This document shows, in pieces, positions 11,852-25,000 of a stretch of DNA of 64,000 nucleotides (its first letter is position 1; each line of letters opens with the position of its first letter). The translations under genes and the position numbers were made by a program. Source of the DNA: Acridotheres tristis. Lineage: Eukaryota; Chordata; Aves; Passeriformes; Sturnidae. Location: the NCBI GenBank assembly GCA_037013685.1, contig CM072919.1:29494255-29558254 (forward strand). The letters run 5' to 3'. Under the pieces are notes generated by a model that ran no database searches, had not been told where the DNA came from, and was given only the letters and a program-made list of their open reading frames with translations.

Positions 11852-13332
11852 GTTTTATTCTTGTTAGAAAGAAAAAGTCTAAAGAAACTCAGGTGACAGT
11901 GGAACTAAAGGGAGAAAAAAAAAGGCCTAGCCAATTAATAGAAAAAAATGCAAATCATACAGTTATTTTAAACTTCTAATGCTGTTAAATGATCACTTTA
12001 TTTAATATACCTCTTTTTGTCATCTAGATGTTCTGATGTGTAACTGACTGAAATAATGCAGAGCTGCATTATCTCAAAGTTGGTTTTTTGATTATCAGTC
12101 TTGTTTATCCAAAAAACCAAGAGTTCTTTCACTTCCTTCTTTCAAAAAAAAAAAAGAATGAGAAATTATAGGAGCATAGGAGAGGGTGGAGGGTCATACA
12201 TTAAAAACATAAAATTAAAACAAAAAACATTAAAAAGCATACATTAAAAACCAAACTTGTCATTCTATGATATATTTTAGTGCTAAAGGGGCATATAAAT
12301 GCTAGCATCATGATTTCACGTCTTTCCTGCTATGCTCGGATAAGGAGTGTGCATGCAAGTATAACGTATGGGTATTTTCTTGTTATGTTTTCAGAGCTAC
12401 ATTAGGTCCTGGTCTCCGAATATGATATCCAGTGTTATCTACTAAATGTTGAATTAGTTTGAGCAATTTCATATGTATTACCATTCTCACAAACATTTGC
12501 TAGCTCTTTATTATCCATTTTCTCCTCTTAAGTTCATGTATTTCATCATGCATGATTGGAGCACATCTGCGATTGTGCACATTTGCTACCTAAATCACTG
12601 CCTTGCAGCCAAATATTAGAGGAAGTAGAAAGTCAGATCTGTTATATGTAAGACACAGTAACATCTTTCTTTATTCCCCAGACTCTCCTACCTAGGACAG
12701 TTTAGTTTGGCCACATGCTAATGTGCAATAAGCAGTCCAAAGATGAATCGCACTGAAATCAAGGAATCACGAGAAGCTAAACAACCATGCAGATAGGAAT
12801 GTGTTAATTTTTTTGTTGATAAACCAGAGGGTGCTATTTGTTCACTATGTACACCTTCATTTTAATACAAGATTTTTTCTTTGATGAAGGTTGAGCGTAT
12901 TGCTATTCTTGCTGTTAGGGTTTTGCTACTTTTCATCTTTTAAAGCATATTTCATATACATTGACAAAATTGCTATTGAAATAAATAATTCACACACTGC
13001 CAGTCTCTCAGAAGCTCAGAGAAACATCTGCTCAACTTTATCTTCTGGGAGTGTCTTTTCTTCTCTCTAGTGTCAGGCCATCAACAAACAACATGCTCAA
13101 GTAATCTAAAATACTACCTAACACGTGATTTTGTTCACTTGTGGAAGGTTTGACTATCCCTATTGATTATGTATCTTACAGCAAAGTCAATGGGGACTTT
13201 CTTATTCCTTGGCAGTAAAAAAAAAAAATATTTGTGCAAATGAATAAATGAAAGTAATATAATATAAATAGAAAGATAGGTGAGAGAATTTGCCTTTAAA
13301 GGTCAGCAGACAAATTAAACTTTGGCCAAGGC

Positions 13333-13359
13333 CTTGGTTTTGCATGCTTCAAAACCAAG
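13333..13359. repeat. Stem-loop, 10-bp arms, 7-nt loop, in the probable 3' UTR
   Basis: The arms CTTGGTTTTG and CAAAACCAAG pair perfectly around the loop CATGCTT. If the region is transcribed as ST8SIA4 3' UTR, this could form an RNA hairpin. No known element type is implied. Confidence 0.6.
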
Positions 13360-15281
13360 TATGCATTTGATTTTCTTCATGTGAGGTTAACCTTTAGTAC
13401 ATAAGTCATGGAATCCAGATTTTTGCCCTATCACTAAACTTCGCTGACTTGGTTTGGCACAAGACATGGACAGTAGTAACTGCTTCAAAGACAATAGAGT
13501 TTTCCCATACCTCCTCAAAACTGGGCCTTAACCTCATCCTCTGCAGGCTTTTTACCTTCAGTGCTGCATTTTTGGACACCGTGAGCCACAGGCTCAGGGC
13601 ACTCTGCTGTCATCCACACTCATCCTTTTCACAGCACTCTCCCCTCGCACCAGCACCTAGGTATGCCTCTCTGCCAAGACCATGGGACTCCATACCTCTT
13701 CTCTCACCTGCCTCACTTTATCCTGAGCTGAGATGTGATGCAATGAAGGGTGGGTCTCAAACTCTTCTCTGTGGCAAGTAGCAGTTGTAGTCTTTGACGG
13801 AGTGGGTTTTCACAAACACTAGAAGTAATTTTACACTATTGTTCTTGTTTAAGACCTGTGTCCCTGTGGAGCCCAAAGATTCTGGGAGGCTCCCAGGTGT
13901 GTGGTTTGTTGTACTACAAATTGTTTTGAGATGGTTTGTGACCACCAGTTACTGCTTGGTCTAAGGCGACCTGAGGTGAGACATGCCCAGGACTGTCCCT
14001 GTTGTTTGCACTCTACAGCTGGGAAGCAGTAGCAATGGACTCATTGCAGACACCCTTCTTATATTTCCTTTATACCTCCTGGGACTCTTGGAGCATTTCT
14101 ATTAAGGCACTCCAGGACCTAAATGAAAGAAATAGATTACTTCTACTGTGTGACTTTTTCCTCAGAGGTGACCCAGGGCATTGCAGCAAAATCTTACCTG
14201 CTGTATAGAGACTTTGAGGTAGAACAGATTTCATTTTGTGGTCCTTCACTGGTTAGTAGTCAACAGTTTGAGCCTTCATAGCTGCCTTGGGTGATTTCTG
14301 TTGTTTATCTACATTCACAGCTCTGCTGTCCACAACACAGAGCAGATAATCAATTTATAATTACCATTTTTATAATCCAATAGTAGAAAGTAGTAGGATA
14401 AAAAGAAAGATCCCTAATGTTGTAATGTTATCTGCCCTAGTGAGGAAAAACTGGAATGCCAGTCAGCTGTGTTCACAGTGTTCCTCATATTTATCCTCTC
14501 ATCAGCTATATCAATTGCCTGCTGTAGTTCCTAAATGTCCATTAAAAATAAGAACTGGAAACTAAATCAAGACAACAGAACATGTATATTTTTCCAGAGC
14601 TTATGGTAGCTTTGCATTAACTTGATTTCATTCGGATAAATTGATTGTATATTTTTTTATTAAGATACATGTTAATGTTTCTGTGACAGTCTTTCATATT
14701 TCATATAAATAATAGATAAATGTTTGATTGTTAACTTTTCAGCTTGGAGACAGTTCTCTTGCACAGCTCTGAGCCACTCTCCAGATACAAGATCTACTGA
14801 ATCTTTCAAATCTGAGTCTGACGTATAATAACAACTGTATCATTCTTTTGTTAAACAATATAGGCAACATGTGCTTGAGGTCAGTACTTTCTCTGTAATT
14901 GACTGCAATTTGAAGAAAAACAGGTGCAGGTTCAGTACCTGTTTTTAGTGGTTGATCTAGCAAAGTGCTAAGCACTCTTTGCGCTGACTTTCCTGGGAGA
15001 GACATGTCCAGGATTTAGATGGGGATCTAGATTAGCATATTTCAGGATAGAAGTCTGAAATTGCACATTATTTATTTTTAAGAGCACTGTTACTTTGTGT
15101 AGGGAAAAGCACAATTGTTATAAATGTAGATAAAGGATATTACTATTGCTACTCAGTTATGTCCTACAATTTCTGTGGTTTAAAGTATTGATACGTATTC
15201 TCCCAGAATTGTTATGTTTGACACTGTTAGTCTTATTTCAAGTACAGCTATGGGGATTGTTTTTTATTTGTATAACTGAAA

Positions 15282-15287
15282 AATAAA
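15282..15287 (+). terminator. Distal poly(A) signal AATAAA (candidate end of ST8SIA4)
   Basis: AATAAA is followed about 12-30 bases later by a T/G-rich stretch (TGTTTTCTGC...). The position gives a 3' UTR of about 4.5 kb, in keeping with the long UTR of mammalian ST8SIA4. Confidence 0.45.
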
Positions 15288-15310
15288 AACTTCCTTTAAT
15301 GTTTTCTGCT

Positions 15311-16180
15311 ATATTCTGTTTCATAGTCCTTTGTAACACAGTCATGGTAATTTTATCAATCTTGTGCTAATTGTAAGAATCTGTGGAAGAAGAGTGTCTG
15401 CTCTTTTAAAGTGTCTAATCAGGGAGTTTCTCAACACAAAAGGGGATATTAAGAAAAGGAGGAAACTATAAACAGGAGCAGAGAGACAAAAACCTGTCTG
15501 ACCATAACAAGGGAGGCAGAGATGAGAACCAAAATTGATGAGTCACACAAAATCGTAGTGTAGGATTTTTCATTCCAGTATGATTTTCTGATCAAGGACT
15601 TTGTCAAATGGGATACTAAGGAGAACGGTGAAGCAAAGTATGTGGAGACCCAAACCTGACGGCAAATCTTAATGGAGACAAGAAGTAAACCTCATCAGTC
15701 ACACTGAACAGGTATCAAGGAACTGTGGGCAAATGGTACTTTGCAACTGATAAGGATGCAATCCTGGGAGTCCAGGATGTTAGAGGGGAGTTGGTGGGTC
15801 TTTGCAAATGGGTCAGTGTGCACGGAGGGAAGAGAAGAGGAATAGACAGTAAAGGGGCTGTTGCATGTAAACCATAGAGGGTAAGTATGCTTGTATAGCA
15901 GCTTCCTACACCTGATTGCCCCAATCTATCTCAAGTCCATTAAATATTCTCTTGCCTTCCTCTTTCTGTAATCCCAATGTCTTTCCCATTTGTGTGCATT
16001 CTGGAAAGACTCAGTGCCAGATAGTGGGGAACTGTTCTGAGAGGATTGTGTGCCAGCTGCTGGAGTGCTGATGAGGGATGTGGATGCCCCTAGCCTGTGG
16101 TGTTAGCTGCTGGAGCGAGTGGTGGAGGTCTCAGTCAGTCTCTACAACTACTGAAATTAAGGGCTTTATGCCAAGAGGGG
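15311..16180. other. Non-coding; start of intergenic region
   Basis: No recognisable gene. Composition changes from AT-rich to GC-richer at about 15980, and the block running into the CR1 tail at 16183 may be part of the same or another repeat. The open frame on the minus strand at 15715-15924 has no recognisable similarity. Confidence 0.4.
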
Positions 16181-16182
16181 GT

Positions 16183-16366
16183 TGCAATGAGTATTAGGGG
16201 AAATTTCTTCACTGAAAAGGTAGTTAGGCATTCAAAAAGCCTGCCCAGGGAAGTGGAGGAGTCAGACCTGGGGGACATGGTGTAGTGGTGGATTTGGCAG
16301 TGCGGGGTTAACCATTGTGCTGAATGATTTTAGAGGTCTTTTCCAACCTTAATGATTCTGTGATTC
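16183..16366 (+). mobile_element. CR1 LINE, 3' end fragment
   Basis: Text typical of CR1 tails: TTAGGGGAAATTTCTTCACT, GAAAAGGTAGTTAGGCATTC, CCAGGGAAGTGGAGGAGTCA, GAGGTCTTTTCCAACCTTAA, then TGATTCTGTGATTC. The upstream limit is unclear. Confidence 0.9.
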
Positions 16367-16369
16367 AGT

Positions 16370-16960
16370 GTCAGCACTGTAGCAAGTAGTGTTCCCTAGC
16401 CTCCTGTTGGGGGAAGTAAATGCTGGGTGTTCCCAAAACCAGCTGCTGGGTAGGCTCTGCATGAGTGAGGCAAGTGAAGGGATCAGCACTGGTTGCTGCA
16501 GTAGAACCACAGACTACTGTGTTTACGGATTTTTTGTCTGGTGCCAACTGCTGGGATAAAGTGTCTGTGTTCTCCCCAAATCTGGTGTAGATGGGGTGCA
16601 TGTCGCCATCACCAGCAAACTTCTGTCTGGACCAGCCAGCAAATTGAGGACACATGGGTCTAACAAGGGGTCTGGAGTTGGGGCAGGGGCACCAGGCAGG
16701 CAGAGGAGGCTCCATGAACATGCTCATGAACCTGGAGAGTGTTCCCAGAGTGTTGCACCAGGGACCTGCTGTCTACCAACCCAGAAGGAGGAGCAGGGAA
16801 CCCTGGGGTATGTGCAGTGCCAGTGTGAGTGACCAACCATGTCAGTGTCCTCTGTGTGTCATAAGGATGCGTGCTCAGCTTCACTTCTGTGTGTGCTTGA
16901 AAATGAAAAAACACTGCCGTCAGTCTGGGCAGAGACCATGGGACCCCAGGCACTGGATAT
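16370..16960. repeat. Unclassified GC-rich block next to a CR1 tail
   Basis: About 600 bp of GC-rich sequence with overlapping open frames on both strands (124 codons on minus at 16660-17034, 102 on plus at 16654). No protein family is recognised and the frames overlap each other, which argues against coding. It may be an uncharacterised repeat, or sequence carried with the adjacent CR1. Confidence 0.3.
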
Positions 16961-17974
16961 GAGCCAGGCAGGAAAGGTCCTGGCCCAAATGCACCATAAA
17001 TAGAATATATTATAAAATGTTTGAAGCAATTCACAGGAGAGCAAAACTGACTCGGTTTTGAGATCTAGATTTAAACTCTGTATGCACTTTAGATTTTTAA
17101 ATAAAATGGAAAAGAATGTGCTCAGTGATTGTATGAAGGAATGTAGAAATCATAGATAATACTGCAAGTACCATACAATATATTTAAAGCCTATTAAATC
17201 CATCACTATCAATAATAGATTCAAACAATAATAGATTTCTAAACCTTTACAGACATGTTGCGAAAGGAAATACACACGTCCATTCTGGTTATAGATACCT
17301 GAAAATATCTACTTTTTCTATAATGAGTTGGATATATTTATGCTGTAATTGCAGTTTCAATCTTCACCCTGTTGGAGCTTATGTGTCTTTTAAAATTCTA
17401 TGACTGTGTTCTTTTTCATTACAGAGGCATAAAAGAGGCCAAATTTTGCTGAATTCTGCTTATGGCTCTGGAATATTAATAAGATTATTTTAAATTGCTA
17501 TCAATTTTTATTGAAAAGTGCTGTCTTTTGATTGTTTACTACAGCAAAAATAAAAGTATGTAATTGATAATAAGTAATTCCGCTCATGAAAAATTACTGC
17601 ACTGGAATGAAGACCTGCTCACACTGGCAGTGTTCAGCCATACTTTCTCCTGCCACTTTTGAAAGTGGCCTCATAAACCTCTCTGTATTCAGTTTATGCC
17701 TTATCTCCTGCTTGTTCCTTATATCCCCAAATAAGTGCACAAATCAGTGAGATGTTTTTGCCCTTTTTTTACTGCAAAACTTTAAAGATTTTTATGAGAT
17801 TCAAGTGCTGCCTTAAGAAACCTGACTGACAAGATGAAAGACTGTTTTTCAAAGGAGTACTTCCAAATGGAGTAGTACTCCCAAAAGCAGGTAATTTCCT
17901 CTTCTGGTTTAGTTGTCCTTTTGTGGCACTCAGATGGTCACATAGCTAGTTAGCAGAGTAGCACTGAACAGCTG

Positions 17975-18215
17975 GTTAGAAGAGATCTCTGGAGATCCTT
18001 TAGTCCCACCCCATTGCCAGAACAGGTTCACCCAGTGACCACGTCACTTTGGAATATCTCCAGAGATGGATCGTCTGCAACCTCTCTCTGCAGCCCATTC
18101 CAGTACTCTCTCAACCTTAAAGTTAAAGCTTTTCCTCATACTGAGATGAACGTCTGTGTTTCAGTTTTTTCTGCTGCCCCTTCAAGGGGCTGTGGTCCCA
18201 AAGAAAAAGAATACT
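17975..18215 (-). mobile_element. CR1 LINE fragment (antisense)
   Basis: In this orientation it reads AGAGATCTCTGGAGATCCTT, TAGTCCCACCCC, CCAGTGACCACGTC, TTGGAATATCTCCAGAGATG and CTGCAGCCCATTCCAGTACT, the reverse complement of the CR1 3' region. No terminal 8-bp motif is left. Confidence 0.88.
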
Positions 18216-21200
18216 TATTTCCTGGAAACTAAAAGGTATTCCAAGGGGAGTGCAATGAGAAACATAAAATTACAAAGAGGAACAAGAAGGATCCACTCTA
18301 CAGGAGACATTGCTTGAGTCTCAGTGCTCTTTGATTGTTTTAGAGCAAACAGCTGCTAGATCAGAAGCTAACGCAGATATCTCAGGCAGTGGTTCTTCTT
18401 TGGGTAAGCCTTGCAATCCAATTCTGTTTTCTGCCAGTTTACATCAAATCTGCTTTTGCTAATATGTTTGATGGTGATTCTTTAAGCAACCTAAACCACT
18501 CATTGAAAACATACAGTGACAATTATATTAATATGTGAATGACATACAGTGAGCAATCCTAACTATACATAAGTAAAAGTTCAACTCCTACCTTTAAGCA
18601 CAGTCTCCATCTAAGGGACAATAAAAGGTATTCCTGGCATGCCCCTGCCAAAAAACTCCCTGTTGACTCACAAGGATGCTGTCAAGGAATTGAGACCCAG
18701 ACCTATGTAAAGCAGGAAAAGTTATTAGTTCTAGTGTCAGAATGGGCATGGGCAGTCTGCGAAAGCTGCCTGAAAATATGTTCTGTATAAAATAAACCCC
18801 TCCAAATAGTCACCATTCTTATGTGATGTGTATCTCTAAAAATACTTTAAAGAGGTGTAGGATTTTTGTAGTAGGTCTTCTTGCCTCAAATTAGTAAGCA
18901 ATCAGTCAATTTCTGAAATTCTGATAAAATGGATTCATGCTCACAGTGTTTTGCTAATACAGAAGTGATGAAATGAGCTACTTCCCTGGATGGCAGCAGA
19001 TAATCAAGTGCAAACATCTTTTCTCAAAAAGCATCTTCTCAAAAACACTTTTTGATTAATTAGTTGTGCTGTTCAGATAGTATTCCTAGGACTTTTGCCT
19101 CCTTATTACCTCATGAATATTATTCTCTGGCTTCTTTCAGAAATTGTCTTGAGATAATTAAACTTCTGCTGAGGAATTCTAATGAAAAATGAGATCCAAG
19201 AAACAAGGTGAAGCATGATTAAAGGGAACAAGCTATTTGGGAAGAAAAGAGATCCTACATCTCACTGCTAGGCAATTCAAAGGAAAAGTGGCTATTTGGC
19301 ATCAGTAACAAATGTGTGCTGCTAAGACAGCATGTTTGATTATAATGTCAGAAGAAATGGAGTTTCTAAGAGGCCAAGGATCGTAGAAAACACAGCAGGG
19401 GTCATGTTACACAGCAACACCACAGTGAAGCTTTTCCCTTTCCTTCAGACTTAGTGTGGATTTTGTGTGTGCATCAGCCAAAACAGATGGAAGGGGAAAG
19501 GATTTTTATCAGATGAATGACAGCATTGCAAACTGTGTATGTGAGAAAGGAAATGCATTCACTCTCACAGGCTAAAAGCCTTTCTAAACACTATGTCTGA
19601 AGTCTCCAAAGCCTTTAACACATCTGCAGCAAAACAGAGAGAGATCATTATCACCTTGGCCTCACCTGTGTCAAAAGAAAAATGAAAAAAATTTACATAA
19701 AACTTTACCAAATTACATATAACCCTTACTTCTTCACAAACTCTTGCGTTTTATTCTCACATGGATAAGCAGCAAGTATTTTCAAAAAACAGACAGTACA
19801 AATGAAAACTTAAACCTAGTAGCATTTACTTTTCACTCCAAAAATCCTTCTGTTTTCAGTGGCCATATATTATGGTCATATTTTATCAGCTCAGCTTTTG
19901 GTTGTACATACTTGAATTTGGGACTGTAACAAATACTTGTACAGGGACCTGTTAACTCTTAAAATAAGAATGTTCCATTTCTCCAAATTTAAAGGCCCTC
20001 AAAACATAGAAACAAAACCATTTAAAAGATGGAATGTTTTAAGGAGAAATGGCTTTCTAGACTGGAGTGATGATATTCTACAATCCCCTAGCATGGTTAC
20101 CTCAGAGCTTGGCTTTGGTTATGGGCGGAAACTCTTTCAAAAGAGTTAAGCTGGACTAGGATGAAATCTAACTTGAAAAGTCTCTGGAGCATTGGTATCC
20201 CAAGGAAAAAGGCAAAGTTCTGAAGAACTGTAAGGTGACTGTTCTCTGTAATTGCAGACTTTTCTTTCTATGTGGTTGCAATGGCAAATAACGACAGGAT
20301 TAAGTGGGGTCTGTGTGCTTTGGTGGCATACTGTTTCTTTATTCGTTTTATCTGTGACTCTTGACTAAGTTTCTGAGGTCTGCTTTTTCTCCTGCCCATC
20401 TACAAGGGACTCACAGGATTCCCTGACAGCACATACAGGACGCGAACAAGATATTTAATGTTCTTTAACTTCAGGAAGATGACATACTAGGAAACTGTCT
20501 ACTTCCTGCTGATACTAGTCTGTTTCCGATCAAGTTCTCTACAACACAGAAGATTTTTTTCAATATTTTTCTACTTTTACCCCAGAGATTCTACATTTTG
20601 CTAATTCCCAACTGACATGGAAATAGTTTCTTGCTTTACTGAGTGTGAATGTGCACTTGCACATACTGTGTTTCATAGGTTTAGAACATAAACATACACA
20701 GATAAATAGAAACACATATATAATATAACACTAATCTTTTGAAGACAAATGTCTATATATTAAATATATATACATAAAACTTAGTGAAATTCATATATAT
20801 TCCTCACAGGATTTTTTGTTGTTATTGGTGGTAATTTTTTGTCTTTTATGTTGACATGTTCTCAGATAATTATACACATTCTTTTTTCTTTTTAAGCTTT
20901 ATCTTGCTTTCATCAAGAGTGTAGAATCCCCTTACGTTTAGACTGAGATGAGCAAAGAAATCTTTTCTGATATTTTCTGTTAGTGGATAGTTCATTAGGG
21001 GTGTATTGTCTACAGCACCGTTAATCATTACCAAGGCAGTTATTTTAACTGTAGCAGGTGTTCCCCTTTTTAGCTACATGCCTACTTCTCTCTACATTTT
21101 TATTCAAAACAGAGCAGTCCTTCAGCCTGGGTATATTCCCAGAGCTCTGTGAGATTTGCTGGAAAAAGGGCTGATCTACCCCAGCTGAGTTGAAATCCAC

Positions 21201-22039
21201 GTGTGTACTTTCCCACAGACAGACTTCACCTCATTTCACTTCTATGCTGTTTGATTCTCTTCCAAGAGAAGAAAAAAAATAATGAAGGGGAGAAGTCAAC
21301 AGTTTCAGATCAGACTGCAAAAGAATTTCCACATAATCTATTGGAGAAATGAAAGTCTTGCTCCTTCTTTCACTTCCTGCACCAGTGCTTATCTGAGTGA
21401 TGTGGAAACACCAGTGTGAGGGAAGAGAGGTTTCATATGATGCAAGAGTTTGCATTTGTAAATTCCATGTGATATTGAAAGCACATCTTATCTGAGAGTG
21501 AGATTATTATTTTTGGCTTGAGTTTATGAAAGTTGTTTTTATTCAACTTGAGAAAACTTCCAAAATGTGCTGAGCTGTAGCAGCAGAAGCATAATTTCCG
21601 TAGGGTTCATATCAGCACTTGCAAAGATGCCCTAAAATTTGCCTGCTCCATAGGATCAATCTTTAAATCTAAATTTAAAACTTAACAAGTTTAACATTTA
21701 AAATTTAACAAATTTGGCTAATTGAAAATTCTTCAGCATATTTGAAAAGAAATAATTCCATAGTATTTTATTTTACTTGATTTTACTTCCTAAATATAAA
21801 AGGGAAAAATCAAGCATCAAAGGCCTTAATTTGTAAAGAAGATAGAATGTTCATCAGATGAGTATTGGAAGGTTCAGAACAGAAACTCTGTCTTTCTTCA
21901 AAAATAAAAATATGTACTTTATGCTGGCTACTGAATGAAGAAAACTTCCTACAGTTTATGCTCTAGTCTTGAATTCTTGGCAGAGGTAATGCAAGCTTTA
22001 CACTCAGAAATATTGAATATTGAATAAAACTATGAAACT

Positions 22040-22063
22040 TTCTATACAAAAAATTGTATAGAA
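22040..22063. repeat. Hairpin, 10-bp arms, AAAA loop
   Basis: The arms TTCTATACAA and TTGTATAGAA pair perfectly around AAAA. It is AT-rich, with no known role. Confidence 0.75.
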
Positions 22064-25000
22064 GAACTATAGCAGCTAGTTAAATAAAAATCTTATAAAA
22101 TATTCCCTGTTTTTATTCTCACATACTCAGTTTTGCAAAATAAAATCTAACTATTCTTAAAAAATCGATATTTTAATATTATTTTGCAAGATGTATTACA
22201 ATAACAATGCTGACATAGAGGAGCAGGGCTTTCTCTGGGTAAAATAAATTAACTGTTTCATAATTTATTACTTAACTGATACATAAGGAATATAAATTCA
22301 CAAGTGAGAGATATATTCCCAAGAATTAGTTTTATTTGATCAAATAGAGAAAATTACTTCTGCCTCTTCAAAATAAACAAGAAAGGTTATGATTACTTCT
22401 AAATTTGTTTGGGTAATGGAAATGTAAAGAAACCATACAGAAAGTTAATTGTATGTGTGGGGGGGAAATATTAGTTGTTTCTTCAGTGAAAAAATAAAAA
22501 CAAAGAGACAAAATTAGGCAGGTTCAGCATCACAAAGAGGAATGGGATAATGACTTTATTGCTGTGCCTGTGACATCTCCTTTCCAGATGTTGTTCATAG
22601 TAATATTGAAGTAATTTTTACTGATAGAAACAAGAGATAATCAGAATAAACAGTACAAATAAGTGATCGTTGGTCTATGTATATATAATTTAAGATGCAG
22701 AGCAAACAACTAAACGTATATTTTGTTTTGAAGAATTCTCTGGAAGTATCCAAGGAGAAAATGGCAACTTGTTAAATTAGATATTCATAAATACCAAAAA
22801 TATGTGTCTTCCTTCAGCATCTACATCATAATGGAAGCCTGTACTGTCCTGACAGTCTAAAAAGGAGAAAAAGGTGAGAAATTCTCATTGTACCAAGCCC
22901 AAAGCCAAAGGAAAACCACAGCTGAACATTCTAACTAAAAGTGATGTATGTGGTATGTAAAAGAACAGCTTGTGAGCCCTCCTAATTGCAGAGGCAGGGA
23001 GTTCTTGATCCCTCCTTGTTTCTTTAGGGTAGAGTATTTCAGAATCATGGTACATTTTTTACTTCTGCTTTGAATGTCATACTAGCTCTGACAAAGAATA
23101 ATGCAGCCATAATCTGTGCTTGCTCAGAGTAAAATTAGTTTACTATATCAAGTTACAGTGATTGCAAGACATTCCGTGTCCAAAAGGAATATTTAGGAGG
23201 GATAAGAGTTAGCTGTATGTTTTACTTGGAAAAGAATAGCCTAAAATTATCCATTTGTAGCCTCATATTTATGTCAAGCTCTGTGCTTCTGTTTCAGAGG
23301 GGTCATACTAACTCAGATAACATCATAACCTGTAATTTTCCAGGATTGGAATGAGTTGACTCATTCCAATTTGTTATTCATATATTGATATATTGATTTG
23401 ATTTCAAGATTAAAAGACAGCATTTTTTTCATTTTAATTATATTGGTAAATTCATTAGAATTTCAAGCTGTATGCACAGAAATATATACTCAATTTTCAG
23501 TAGAAAAACAGCAAAAATACATATCTATCTTTATTACTATATATAACAAAGGCTATAACAAAGATTTACAACTATGGGGTGATTTGGTCATTTCTAAGAC
23601 CTGGATTCCAAATGTACATTGTTGTCACTCTCAATTCACTGCAATACTCTAATATTATAGTTCCCTTTATCTTTTTAATCTGCACCTTGATTGCACAAGT
23701 TACTTATAAAGTGTGCTTTGTGTTATGATATATTTAAAATAGCTTCCAGATGACTTTGTCAGCTAAAAGCTTATGAAAAGTTGAAAGCTTGAAAATTATC
23801 TATCATGTTCTGTATGTCCTCTTGACAATTCAGATAACAGTGGAATCAGTCTTTAGTTCTGAAAGTAAACTCCTCTGTTTGTATCTTAAACATACTCATT
23901 CATAGCCATTCAAGAGACAGAAATTTATAGTCTAAAAGGCGTAAAGTGAATCTTCTGAGAAAAACCTGAACTTCCAGTAAATGTGGGTTTAGTGTACACT
24001 GTTGTCAATAAAACAAGTTTAAGATCCAGGATGATAAATTTAGATAAATAAAAAGGTGTTGCTTATTTTTATTGTCTTAATTATCTAAATGAAGGTTTCT
24101 GAGTTGAAACTTGAAGGATCTCAGAGTTTAAGTCTGTGTTTAAAAAGTTATGTGTAGCTTAAATTCGTTCTGAATCCCTCAGTACAGTGTTACCTATTTG
24201 GCAGTCCTGCCCTTTCAGAGGACCTTCTACTAATTTGAAATTCTTTAACTAGATAATTTACATCATCTGAAACTAGGCCAGTCTTGTAATGAGTGTAAGA
24301 AATGACAGAAGGACAGCTGTATGTGGAAAGTGATTGGTCTGTTAGTATTATTGATATTCGTGGTACTCTCTAAATCAGTATGATTTAATAAGTGCATATA
24401 TTTAAGTTTACCAGATGTGTGCTTGGAAGTACAACAGTAATGTCTTTGTGACATCCTATTGAGGTCAATATAATAGGAATAACGAGGGAAGGAGCACCAG
24501 ATGTAGAATATCCTCAAGAATATAATATTTACCTTCTTGGGTAGAATTTATATTACCACAAATCTCAGACTTTAAATGTCTTTTTTTTTTTCGGGGGAGG
24601 GGGCAGAGGTAGCCTACAGAGCTTGCAAAATCCACAATAAATATTCCTAATATGAATAGCTTTATGCTGTCTAAAACTAAACTGCAGTAGGGTGTAATAA
24701 TAAGTGCTATTAGCATTTTAGTCTTGCTTTTGTACCTATCAAGTTTAATAATGAACAAATTGAGCAAAATTATAAAAACTCCTGAAATGTACTTCAGAGC
24801 TTGGTCTGCAACCATAAAGAGACAGTAAGACATTTTTCTTCATGAAAGGAAATGGAGTAGCATCTTAAAATTTTTTAAAAAAGTATCAGTCTTTCTTATG
24901 CCTGAAAGCTGTACCAAATCTGGCAGGGCCAGTCTGTTTTAAGTATTAGAACAAAGTTCAAAAAAGCCAGGTATGGATTATAAGAAATGCCATCCACTCT

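Larger units (their letters stand above)
10773..15310 (+). other. ST8SIA4: Probable ST8SIA4 3' UTR
   Basis: Mammalian ST8SIA4 messages carry a 3' UTR of several kilobases. Here, sequence after the stop is AT-rich and free of CR1 and LTR elements up to about 15.3 kb, while repeats start soon after (CR1 at 16.2 kb). A proximal AATAAA lies at 10789-10794, 17 bases after the stop. A distal AATAAA at 15282-15287 is followed by a T/G-rich stretch from 15299, which fits a cleavage site near 15300-15310. The region contains a TA microsatellite (11822) and a 10-bp-arm stem-loop (13333-13359). The extent is inferred, not demonstrated. Open frames inside it (for example 13449-13781) look like chance. 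Confidence 0.5.

Noticed and set aside
13449..13781. 110-codon plus-strand frame in the probable UTR
   Set aside because: Downstream of the stop of ST8SIA4 with no splice context; no domain.
24465..24833. 122-codon hydrophobic minus-strand frame, considered as membrane protein
   Set aside because: Hydrophobicity follows from AT-rich composition; no family and no context.
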